Assembly (NCBI RefSeq): GCF_004005845.1
Contig: NZ_SADE01000002.1
Span: forward strand, 124,421 to 188,420
DNA: 64,000 nucleotides
Direction of reading: 5' to 3'
Source of the DNA: Hwanghaeella grinnelliae
Lineage (GTDB): Bacteria; Pseudomonadota; Alphaproteobacteria; UBA8366; Aestuariispiraceae
The position numbers and the translations under genes are program-made. Positions 44,828-52,192 of the stretch are shown in pieces (the stretch's first letter is position 1; every line of letters begins with the position of its first letter). The notes beneath the pieces were generated by a model, which saw only the letters and a program-made list of their open reading frames with translations, was not told where the DNA came from and did no database searches.

Positions 44828-44980
44828 ACGAAGCTGCAGGCCCCCAAACCCGAATCCCACAACTTTTTGCGGGGTATTCGAGCCGCCTATATACACACTG
44901 TCGCTTACCCCGATTTGACCGGCAAGTCGATTCCGGCGTCGTCTAGCCTATCCTACCGGTTGAAGACCGGTCGAGAACAA

Positions 44981-45029
44981 GCCCTACCAAAGGACCAAAA
45001 CACATCAGATCCGACGTGATCGGTAGGGC
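44981..45029. promoter_or_regulatory. Long-range inverted repeat upstream of trmL
   Basis: GCCCTACC (44981-44988) and GGTAGGGC (45022-45029) pair perfectly. Inside them ATCA and TGAT (around 45004-45020) can form a second, smaller stem. The element lies 85 bp before trmL. It could be a structured leader RNA or a protein-binding site with two dyads. Confidence 0.35.
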
Positions 45030-45113
45030 GAAATCATTGTAAAGATAGGGCCAACCGAATACGCACAGGCCTGACATTTCCCGGCCGTAATCGCGACGAG
45101 ACAACGAAGGCAG

Positions 45114-45563
45114 ATGCGACTAGCCCTCTATCAACCCGACATCCCCCAGAATGCAGGGGCCGCCCTGCGGCTGGCTGCCTGCTTGGGCGTGGGCGTCGAC
45201 ATCATCGAACCCTGCGGCTTCGTCTGGTCCGAACCAAAGATGCGGCGGGCCGGCATGGATTATCTGGACAACGTCGATTTGAAGCGCCACAGCGGCTGGG
45301 CCGCATATCGCGCGCAGACCACCGGCCGGATCGTGCTGCTGACGACGGGTTCCGCCGAGCGTTTCGACAATTTCCTGTTCAGTCCCGACGATACATTGCT
45401 GTTGGGCCGGGAAAGCGCCGGCGTGCCGGCGGATGTCCACGCGGCAGCCGACGCCCGTCTTTGCATCCCCATGATGCCCGGCATGCGCTCCTTGAATGTC
45501 GTCAATGCAGCGGCCATCGTGCTGGGCGAGGGGCTGCGCCAAACAAAAGGATTTCCGTCATGA
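45114..45563 (+). CDS. trmL: tRNA (cytidine(34)-2'-O)-methyltransferase, SPOUT family
   Basis: TrmL methylates the wobble nucleotide (position 34) of certain leucine tRNAs. The 149-residue protein is the minimal SPOUT size. It starts [20 protein letters not shown], carries [11 protein letters not shown] near residue 97 and the SAM-binding trefoil-knot segment [20 protein letters not shown]. The start is ATG 45114. Its stop overlaps the hemF start by 4 bp (ATGA). Pairing with hemF is common in alphaproteobacteria. Confidence 0.94.
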   Translation: MRLALYQPDIPQNAGAALRLAACLGVGVDIIEPCGFVWSEPKMRRAGMDYLDNVDLKRHSGWAAYRAQTTGRIVLLTTGSAERFDNFLFSPDDTLLLGRESAGVPADVHAAADARLCIPMMPGMRSLNVVNAAAIVLGEGLRQTKGFPS

Positions 45564-46504
45564 GTTCTGGGGACAAGCTGGAAAAGCGGGCGATGATGAA
45601 CCGACTGCGCAAGCCGGGTGCCGATCCGGCGCCAATGGGCGAGGCCGTGATCGAAGAACGCAAAACAGCCGCCCAGGGCTGGTTCCGGCAATTGCGGGAC
45701 GATATCCGCAATGCTTTCGAAGCCTGCGAAGACCAGGGCGGCGCCTTGCGCGACAATCTGCCGCCGGGCCGGTTCGTGGAAACCCCGTGGGAACGCAAGA
45801 ACGAAGACGGTTCACCGGGCGGCGGCGGGGTCATGTCGGTCATGAAGGGCCGCGTTTTCGAAAAAGTCGGCGTTAACATCTCCACCGTCCATGGCCGATT
45901 TTCGGAACGGTTCGCGAAAGAGATCCCTGGCGCGGAGGAAGACCCCCGTTTCTGGGCCAGCGGCATATCGCTGGTCGCCCATATGCATTCTCCAAAGGTC
46001 CCCGCGGTTCATATGAATACGCGCTTCATCGTGACCAGCCGGTCCTGGTTCGGCGGCGGTGGCGATTTGAACCCTCCGCTTCCACTCGATGAGGATACCG
46101 CCGATTTCCACGCCGCGTTTAAATCGGCCTGCGACGCCCATAACCCGGACTATCATCCCATGTTCAAGGATTGGTGCGACGAGTATTTCTATATCCCGCA
46201 CCGCAACCGGGCGCGTGGCACGGGCGGCATCTTCTACGATTATCTGGATACCGGCGACTGGAACGACGACTTCGCCTTCACGCAGGATGTGGGGCGCGCT
46301 TTCCTGGACATTTATCCGAAACTGGTCACCCGCCACATGGACGAGGCCTGGACCGATGAGGATCGCGAAACACAGCTCGTCTATCGTGGCCTTTATGCGG
46401 AGTTCAATCTGCTCTATGACCGTGGGACGCGGTTCGGTTTGATGACCGGTGGAAATCCGGAGGCGATCCTGATGTCCCTGCCGCCGGAAGCGAAATGGCC
46501 GTAA
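45560..46504 (+). CDS. hemF: Oxygen-dependent coproporphyrinogen III oxidase
   Basis: HemF performs the aerobic oxidative decarboxylation of coproporphyrinogen III on the way to haem. The 314-residue protein has the N-terminal helix with [14 protein letters not shown], the signature [22 protein letters not shown]-type region (seen as [11 protein letters not shown] and [13 protein letters not shown]), [20 protein letters not shown] and the C-terminal [31 protein letters not shown] 45560 overlaps the trmL stop. The neighbouring bc1 operon needs haem. No oxygen-independent HemN is in the window. Confidence 0.98.
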   Translation: MSSGDKLEKRAMMNRLRKPGADPAPMGEAVIEERKTAAQGWFRQLRDDIRNAFEACEDQGGALRDNLPPGRFVETPWERKNEDGSPGGGGVMSVMKGRVFEKVGVNISTVHGRFSERFAKEIPGAEEDPRFWASGISLVAHMHSPKVPAVHMNTRFIVTSRSWFGGGGDLNPPLPLDEDTADFHAAFKSACDAHNPDYHPMFKDWCDEYFYIPHRNRARGTGGIFYDYLDTGDWNDDFAFTQDVGRAFLDIYPKLVTRHMDEAWTDEDRETQLVYRGLYAEFNLLYDRGTRFGLMTGGNPEAILMSLPPEAKWP

Positions 46505-46535
46505 GGCCCAGCATCCCCCCTAGTGGAGAAGGCCC

Positions 46536-47084
46536 ATGCCTAGATTTCTTTCCTTCCTGTTCGCTTTGGCCCTGGCCATGTCGGCCGGCCTTTCGAGCAC
46601 CGGCGCATTGGCGCAAGGGATCGAGAAGTTCTTCGGCCATTTCGAAGGGTCGGGCATCTCCGAGAACGCGGACAGCATCTATTTCGCCGTTTCGGTCCGT
46701 GATCTGGACGTAAAGATTGCCGCCGCACCGAATGGCGGCTTCACCTTGGATTGGACCACCGTGACCCGGGAAAAGGGCGATCCGGACAATCCGAAGGTCA
46801 AACACAAACAAGCCAGCCTGACTTTCATGCCCGCCAACACACCCGGCGTTTACCGAACGGAATCTGAGGGAGACCCCTTGGACGGCGCGCCGGTTTGGTG
46901 GAGCCGGGTGGACGGCACGTCGCTCTATACCTATCGCATGCAAATCAACGAAGACGGCACCTGGCGGGTACAGAAATACATCCGCACCGTCAGTGGGTCG
47001 GGTATGGAACTCGTCTTTGAAAGCATTGAGGACGGCGACCAAATTCGCCAAGTGCGGGCGCGGCTGATCAAGATCGGAAACTAG
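46536..47084 (+). CDS. Secreted protein of unknown function
   Basis: A 182-residue protein with a clear Sec signal peptide (PRFLSFLFALALAMSAGLSSTGALA, cleavage near ALA-Q26). The mature part looks beta-rich: FGHFEGSGISENADSIYFAV, FTLDWTTVTREKGD, and LYTYRMQINEDGTWRVQKY. The layout suggests a small beta-barrel or lipocalin-like periplasmic protein, but I do not recognise the family. The start ATG 46536 has GGAGAAGG upstream. It follows hemF by 31 bp on the same strand and is probably in its operon. It is convergent with cca. Confidence 0.8.
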   Translation: MPRFLSFLFALALAMSAGLSSTGALAQGIEKFFGHFEGSGISENADSIYFAVSVRDLDVKIAAAPNGGFTLDWTTVTREKGDPDNPKVKHKQASLTFMPANTPGVYRTESEGDPLDGAPVWWSRVDGTSLYTYRMQINEDGTWRVQKYIRTVSGSGMELVFESIEDGDQIRQVRARLIKIGN

Positions 47085-47099
47085 CGGCCGGTCGCCGAT

Positions 47100-48296
47100 C
47101 TAGGTTTTCGGCATCAACGATTGGGCATGGTCCAGACAGGCAGCCAGGTCCGGCTCGAAACCCTGGTCGATCCACCAGTTTTCAATCGATCCAAGCAATG
47201 CCCCCACCTCAGCACCCGGCGCCATGCCCGCGTCGAGCAGATCACGCCCGCGCAGTGGGAACGTTTTCGGCTGCCATTCCTCGGCCACCGCTACGACAGC
47301 TTCCCAAGACTTAGCGTCGATGCCGCGGGCGATGGCCAAATGCCCGGCGCCCCAGGACATTTCAGCCCCATTTCGATAAAGATAGCGGCCTATCTCGCCC
47401 GGCGCGGGCGGATTGTCCTGGGCAAGCTTTCGGATGTTGCGCAGCAAGGTTGCCTCTCGCCCTGAAAGGCGCAGCTTGGACGCAATCTCCCCGGTATCGG
47501 CATCCGGCGCCAACAGCGCCGCCAAGCGTGTAATCGGGTCCGTTGCCCCGCCTTCCAACCGGATAAAGGCGGCCAATGCAGCCAGATCGACGGCGGCAAT
47601 GCCGATTTCCGGCCAAATACCTGCGTCCGACATCATCTCCAAGGCGGGCAGCGGATCGTCCGCTTCCAAAAGACGCAGCAGTTCCTGCCGGATCCTCTCC
47701 CCCGACAGGCTGGGCAGAAGATGCGCCAATTTAACGCAGGCGGCGTATCCTTCCGCATCCGGATCGTCCTTACCGTAAAAGGCATGGAACCGGAAGAAGC
47801 GCAGAATCCGCAGCACGTCCTCACGTATCCGCATCTCTGCCGCGCCAACGAAACGAACCCGTCCCGCCCGCGCATCCTCGATCCCCCCAAAATAATCGTG
47901 GATGGTACCGTCGGGATCCATGGAAAGCGCGTTCATGGTAAAATCTCGCCGCATGGCGTCTTCGCGCCAGTCGCGGGTGAAGGCGACGACCGCGCGGCGG
48001 CCGTCCGTCTCCACATCCCGGCGCAACGTCGTCACCTCCACCGGGGTGCCCTTCGCAACCAGCGTTACGGTACCGTGCTCGATACCGGTCGGAACGGCCT
48101 TGATGCCGGCCTGGCCGGCATGGGCCATGACCGATTTCGGCTCTAAGTCGGTCGCAATGTCGATGTCACGGATCGGTCGCCCCAGAATGCTGTCGCGCAC
48201 ACAACCACCGACGAACCGGGTCACGCCGTCCGACAAGGCGTCGAACACCGCGATAACACCGGGTGAACGCATCCAATCTTGAACGGCGATTTGCAT
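47100..48296 (-). CDS. cca: CCA tRNA nucleotidyltransferase / poly(A) polymerase family
   Basis: The enzyme adds or repairs the 3' CCA end of tRNAs (class II nucleotidyltransferase). The 398-residue protein has FVGGCVRDSILGRPIRDIDIATD near residue 29 with the DxD metal site, RDFTMNALSMDPDG near 113, RILRFFRFHAFYG near 164 and the family C-terminal helices. There is no obvious HD phosphatase domain. PcnB-type poly(A) polymerase is the alternative, but the single-enzyme alphaproteobacterial form is usually the CCA enzyme. It is last in the minus-strand run DUF1285, Nudix, DUF6111, cca. Confidence 0.93.
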   Translation of the reverse strand: MQIAVQDWMRSPGVIAVFDALSDGVTRFVGGCVRDSILGRPIRDIDIATDLEPKSVMAHAGQAGIKAVPTGIEHGTVTLVAKGTPVEVTTLRRDVETDGRRAVVAFTRDWREDAMRRDFTMNALSMDPDGTIHDYFGGIEDARAGRVRFVGAAEMRIREDVLRILRFFRFHAFYGKDDPDAEGYAACVKLAHLLPSLSGERIRQELLRLLEADDPLPALEMMSDAGIWPEIGIAAVDLAALAAFIRLEGGATDPITRLAALLAPDADTGEIASKLRLSGREATLLRNIRKLAQDNPPAPGEIGRYLYRNGAEMSWGAGHLAIARGIDAKSWEAVVAVAEEWQPKTFPLRGRDLLDAGMAPGAEVGALLGSIENWWIDQGFEPDLAACLDHAQSLMPKT

Positions 48297-48419
48297 CCCG
48301 CCTTACCTGTCCGACTATGGTTTCACTCTTCGGGTGACCTTCTAAGGACCAACCTGCCATGCGCGTCGGATGAATGGCAAAACCAAAGCCATCGCCGCCG
48401 TCGAACCGAGCTGGACGGT

Positions 48420-48704
48420 TTAGTCAGCGAAACCGCCAGGAACGATTTTTCCATCTTCCATGTGGGGGGGAACATACGCGCCGGGATCATGCTCATCGCC
48501 CGGCAGGCCGAGCACGGTGATCGAAATTGCAGTCAGAATGGCGCCGGATGTCACCAGGATAAGCCAGGGCCACCGCCGCCATTCGGGAAGTTTCCGGCCT
48601 TCCAGTTCCGCTTCCCGGTTCTTCGCGGTGAAATATAGGTACGTCACATAGACCAGCGTCGGGGCAAGCAGCGGTACCGCGATCGTCAAAATTTTCCTGA
48701 TCAT
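48420..48704 (-). CDS. DUF6111 family small membrane protein
   Basis: A 94-residue protein with two hydrophobic segments, ILTIAVPLLAPTLVYVTYLYF near the start and WPWLILVTSGAILTAISITVL in the middle. It ends in a polar tail with DPGAYVPPHMEDGKIVPG, typical of DUF6111. The start is ATG 48704, whose ATGA overlaps the stop of the upstream Nudix gene, so translation is coupled. Function is unknown. Position between a CoA-type Nudix gene and cca is characteristic of alphaproteobacteria. Confidence 0.85.
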   Translation of the reverse strand: MIRKILTIAVPLLAPTLVYVTYLYFTAKNREAELEGRKLPEWRRWPWLILVTSGAILTAISITVLGLPGDEHDPGAYVPPHMEDGKIVPGGFAD

Positions 48705-49351
48705 GAGCTGACTCGCTCTGCCATCAAAATGTCCGCCAAGTTCACAAGCATGCCCGCGGTCGCCCCCCAAATGTAATAGTCGTTGTACGGCATGGCGTAG
48801 AAACGCCGCGTCACACCTTCCAGTTCATAGGAATGCTGTTGTCGGTTGCCGGGCGTCAGGAAGTGGCGCAACGGAACCTCGAAAACCTCGGCGACCTCAA
48901 ACGGATCGAGCTTCAGCGTAAAAGGCGGATCCACGAAACCGACCACCGGGGTCACCGCAAATCCGGTGCGCGTCACGTAACGGTCTAGCGAGCCGACAAC
49001 CTCTACCTTGTGCGGGGCAAGGCCGACTTCTTCCTCCGCCTCCCGCAGGGCGGTCGCAACGGGGTCTTCGTCATGCTCTTCGATCTTGCCGCCGGGGAAA
49101 CTGATTTGTCCCGCATGGTCGCGCAGATGATCTGTCCGCTGCGTCAACAGCACCGTGAAGCCATCCGGCCGGTCCACCAAGGCGACCAACACGGCGGCAG
49201 GGGTCAACGTCTTGCGCAGCGGCTTCATGCCGGGGTTAAGATCGTTATCGCCGCGGCTGGCGATGACCCCGCCTTCCGACGCGGCAAGGACGCGCTGACG
49301 GATCGCTTCCCGCCAAGCGCCCTCGTCCGTGATCCCCACACCCGTTTTCAT
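48701..49351 (-). CDS. CoA pyrophosphatase-type Nudix hydrolase (NudL-like)
   Basis: A 216-residue Nudix hydrolase. The Nudix box reads GGKIEEHDEDPVATALREAEEEVGL (given by ends: GGKIEEHDE and REAEEEVGL), and the preceding LTQRTDHLRDHAGQISFPGG is the NudL/YeaB CoA-diphosphatase signature. VVGFVDPPFTLKLDPFEVAEVFEVPL follows. It would cleave CoA and its derivatives to 3',5'-ADP and phosphopantetheine. The start is ATG 49351; the longer frame to 49474 overlaps the DUF1285 gene. It is coupled to DUF6111 by a 4-bp overlap. Confidence 0.9.
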   Translation of the reverse strand: MKTGVGITDEGAWREAIRQRVLAASEGGVIASRGDNDLNPGMKPLRKTLTPAAVLVALVDRPDGFTVLLTQRTDHLRDHAGQISFPGGKIEEHDEDPVATALREAEEEVGLAPHKVEVVGSLDRYVTRTGFAVTPVVGFVDPPFTLKLDPFEVAEVFEVPLRHFLTPGNRQQHSYELEGVTRRFYAMPYNDYYIWGATAGMLVNLADILMAERVSS

Positions 49352-49388
49352 CTCGTTTCTTCCAAACCGAAATCTTACCCCACCGGCG

Positions 49389-49973
49389 CTATTCCGCAGG
49401 CCCCAAATCAAAATATTCGTCCCCGCTGCGGACAACCAGCCGCTGCCCATCGGCCGTCTCGACCTCTTCGGCAAGGTCTGCCAACTCGTAGAAGACCGAC
49501 CGCGATATCAACGCATCCAGCCTGTCCCTGAACCGTATATAGGGCGATGGTTCGCCCGTGTCAGGGTCGTGAACCACCGAAATACGGTGATCGGCATCCG
49601 CCGTCACCCAGTGGTCGAGATTGGTGCGGAACGACAGTACCTGACCTCTGTCTTCGCCTTTTCGTCCCTCGCCGTGTCCCTCGCCAATCGACATTTCGAC
49701 CGCAACGAAAGGCGCGTCGTCGACCGTTATCCTGCCGCGTTCCACCGGGGTGACCAGCCAATACCCCCCGTCCGCGTCTCGCTGCAGAATTGTGGAGAAC
49801 AACTGGCAAAGCCTTTTCCGGCCGATCGGCTCGCCCCGGTAATACCAAGTTCCATCCCGACCGATCCGCATGTCGTAATCCCCGGATTCCTCGGGCCAGG
49901 GAAAACCGGAAAGGGCGCCGCCTTTTTCAATCAAATCGGCGAGACGGGAGGGCGTGCTGGCTTGCGTGGACAT
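49389..49973 (-). CDS. DUF1285 domain-containing protein
   Basis: A 194-residue soluble protein with the DUF1285 features: DYDMRIGRDGTWYYRGEPIGRKRLCQLFSTIL near residue 32 (visible parts MRIGRDGTWYY and RKRLCQLFSTIL), YWLVTPVERGRITVDDAPF and a C-terminal VRSGDEYFDLG. A Gly/Glu/Arg-rich insert (IGEGHGEGRKGED) interrupts the core. The start is ATG 49973; ATG 49994 is possible. Function is unknown. It heads the minus-strand run ending in cca and is divergent from the MoxR operon, which is a conserved pairing. Confidence 0.88.
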   Translation of the reverse strand: MSTQASTPSRLADLIEKGGALSGFPWPEESGDYDMRIGRDGTWYYRGEPIGRKRLCQLFSTILQRDADGGYWLVTPVERGRITVDDAPFVAVEMSIGEGHGEGRKGEDRGQVLSFRTNLDHWVTADADHRISVVHDPDTGEPSPYIRFRDRLDALISRSVFYELADLAEEVETADGQRLVVRSGDEYFDLGPAE

Positions 49974-50172
49974 TGTATGCGCATCATCCTTCATTAACAC
50001 GGTGCAGCCAAGCGGCGGCTGTGTCGCCGGATCTGTCGTCAGGAACACCGACACGAATATTCCGCCCGATCCGGCGTTGCTGGGGTTCATGCGACGGACC
50101 ACAGGCATATATAGTATAAATGCGACCGATATCGATTGGTTCGATGTCCCGATGAAGCAAGGGAGCAGAGTC

Positions 50173-51189
50173 TTGGCCGGAACCGAAAGCACCGCTGCAA
50201 ACGCACAATCCGACGACGGGGATATCGCCGCGAAGGTCGAACACGCCGTCACACAGCTTTCCGACGCACGGACCCGAATAGGGCGGGTCATCTATGGCCA
50301 GGAAACCGTTATAGAGCAATGCCTTATAACATTACTGGCCGGCGGTCACGGCTTGTTGGTCGGTGTGCCCGGGCTGGGAAAAACGTTGCTGGTGGAGACC
50401 TTGGGTTCGGTTTTGGGGCTAAGCGAGAAACGCATCCAGTTCACGCCGGATTTGATGCCGGCGGATATTCTGGGGTCGGAAGTGTTGGAGGAAAGCGGCG
50501 GCAGCCGGAGTTTCCGTTTTTTGCCCGGCCCGATCTTCACACAGCTGTTGATGGCCGATGAAATCAACCGCGCCAGCCCGCGAACCCAATCGGCCCTGCT
50601 GCAGGCCATGCAGGAAAGCCGGGTTTCCATCGCGGGCGCCTATCACGCCCTGCCGCAGCCTTTCCATGTTCTGGCGACGCAGAATCCGATCGAACAGGAA
50701 GGTACCTATCCGCTGCCCGAAGCGCAGCTCGACCGTTTCCTGATGCAGATCAATATCGATTACCCGGACATCGCCGCGGAACGGGAGGTCATCATCAAGA
50801 CCACGGGCCTTAGCCGCGCCGTGCCGGAACAGGCCCTGACGGCCGATGAATTGGCCGAGGCGCAGAAGCTTGTCCGCCGCATTCCGGTCGGCGAATCAGT
50901 AGTCGATGCGATTCTGTCGCTTGTCCGCGACGGGCGGCCGGAATCCACCGAGAACGAGATGGTTCGGAACTATGTCGGTTGGGGGCCGGGGCCCCGTGCC
51001 AGTCAGGCCTTGATGCTGGCGGCGCGTGCGCGGGCTATGTTGACCGGCCGCCTGGCGCCATCCATCGACGATGTCGTCATTCTGGCCCGACCGGTCCTGC
51101 GCCACCGTATGGCGCTGGGCTTCGCGGCGCGGGCCGAAGGCATCACGATCGACCAGGTCATCGATTCCTTGACCGAGTCCCTCCGCTGA
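50173..51189 (+). CDS. MoxR family AAA+ ATPase
   Basis: A 338-residue MoxR-type AAA+ ATPase, probably a chaperone that matures or activates the proteins encoded downstream. Walker A is GVPGLGKT at about residues 64-71, Walker B is LLMADEINRASPR, followed by TQSALLQAMQE and FHVLATQNPIEQEGTYPLPEAQLDRF (sensor 1 and Arg finger region). I place the start at TTG 50173 because GGGAG lies 8 nt upstream; ATG 50152 is in frame with a poorer site. It heads a four-gene operon (MoxR, DUF58, DUF4159, membrane protein). Confidence 0.93.
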   Translation: MAGTESTAANAQSDDGDIAAKVEHAVTQLSDARTRIGRVIYGQETVIEQCLITLLAGGHGLLVGVPGLGKTLLVETLGSVLGLSEKRIQFTPDLMPADILGSEVLEESGGSRSFRFLPGPIFTQLLMADEINRASPRTQSALLQAMQESRVSIAGAYHALPQPFHVLATQNPIEQEGTYPLPEAQLDRFLMQINIDYPDIAAEREVIIKTTGLSRAVPEQALTADELAEAQKLVRRIPVGESVVDAILSLVRDGRPESTENEMVRNYVGWGPGPRASQALMLAARARAMLTGRLAPSIDDVVILARPVLRHRMALGFAARAEGITIDQVIDSLTESLR

Positions 51190-51265
51190 ACGGCTGTGGC
51201 AACGGACTTCGGGTGGATGAGCACCAAGTGAACGGAAACTAAGCGAACAGAAACAGGCGGCCGAC

Positions 51266-52192
51266 TTGCAGGAACAAGGACCAACCCCCAGCCCCAGTCT
51301 GGACCTCGAACGGGCGAAACGCGCCGAGTCGGAGGCGGAACTGCTGGGTGAACGCCTGGATGCCCTTATCGTCCATGCCGAACAGGTTGCCCTTACCATC
51401 GCACAAGGCGTCCACGGACGACGCCGTGTCGGTCCCGGCGAAACTTTTTGGCAATACCGGCCGTTCGACGAACGGGACAATGCCCGTGACGTCGATTGGC
51501 GGCGTTCAGCACGATCCGATGCCCTCTTTGTCCGCGACACAGAATGGGAAGCGGCCCAAAGCGTCTGGCTGTGGCGGGATTCGTCCCCTTCGATGGATTT
51601 CGCGTCCGACCGACGGCTTTCCACCAAGGGCGAGCGGGCCGACCTGCTGACCATCGCCCTGGCCGCTCTTCTTCTGCGGGGCGGCGAACGTGTTGCACTG
51701 TTGGGGGGTGAGAACCGGCCTGCCTCCGGGCGCGGGGTTCTGACCCGGTTGGCCAGCCATCTGCTTTTCGAGGCTGAAGACGGCCGTAGCCTGCCGGACG
51801 CGATTAATTTGCCGCGCCACAGCCAAGTCGTTTTGATCGGCGACATGCTGGCCGACCCAGAGGAATTGCGCCACCGCATCGCCGCGTATGCTGCCCGAAA
51901 CGTGCGCGGCGTGATGTTTCAGATACTGGACCCGGCCGAGGAGAGCCTGCCCTATCGTGGCCGCATCCATTTCAAAGGCATGGAAGGGGAAGGCGAGGAA
52001 TTGCTGAACCGGGTGGAGTCCCTTCGCCCGAGCTACCAGGCCCGTCTTGAGGCCCATCGCGACGCCTTGCGGCAAATCGCGCGGCTGACTGGTTGGACCT
52101 ATCTGATCCACGTTACGGACAAACCCCCGGAACACGCCCTGTTGAGCCTATTCGAGGCCCTTGAACATGGTCAGCAACGGATGCGCCGATGA
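51266..52192 (+). CDS. DUF58 domain-containing protein
   Basis: A 308-residue soluble protein with the DUF58 core: HGRRRVGPGETFWQYRPFDE, RDVDWRRSARSDALFVRDTEW and a VWA-like fold after QSVWLWRDSSPSMDF, where the DSSPS resembles the DxSxS metal site of von Willebrand A domains. The start is TTG 51266 with AGGCGG upstream. The stop overlaps the next start by 4 bp (ATGA at 52189-52192). MoxR-DUF58 pairs act with VWA proteins in envelope-linked complexes; its precise role here is unknown. Confidence 0.92.
   Translation: MQEQGPTPSPSLDLERAKRAESEAELLGERLDALIVHAEQVALTIAQGVHGRRRVGPGETFWQYRPFDERDNARDVDWRRSARSDALFVRDTEWEAAQSVWLWRDSSPSMDFASDRRLSTKGERADLLTIALAALLLRGGERVALLGGENRPASGRGVLTRLASHLLFEAEDGRSLPDAINLPRHSQVVLIGDMLADPEELRHRIAAYAARNVRGVMFQILDPAEESLPYRGRIHFKGMEGEGEELLNRVESLRPSYQARLEAHRDALRQIARLTGWTYLIHVTDKPPEHALLSLFEALEHGQQRMRR

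Larger units (their letters stand above)
44664..45113. other. 450-bp divergent control region between petABC and trmL-hemF
   Basis: No gene is visible here. Nested dyads lie near petA (44729-44754), a candidate petA promoter at 44799-44827, and a long-range repeat at 44981-45029; these are listed separately. ACCGGT also occurs twice (44955-44960 and 44966-44971). The length suggests more regulation than a simple promoter pair. Confidence 0.6.

Noticed and set aside
50130-50160. A GGTTCGATGTCCC segment resembling a tRNA T-arm
   Set aside because: No matching acceptor, anticodon or D arm can be folded around it.
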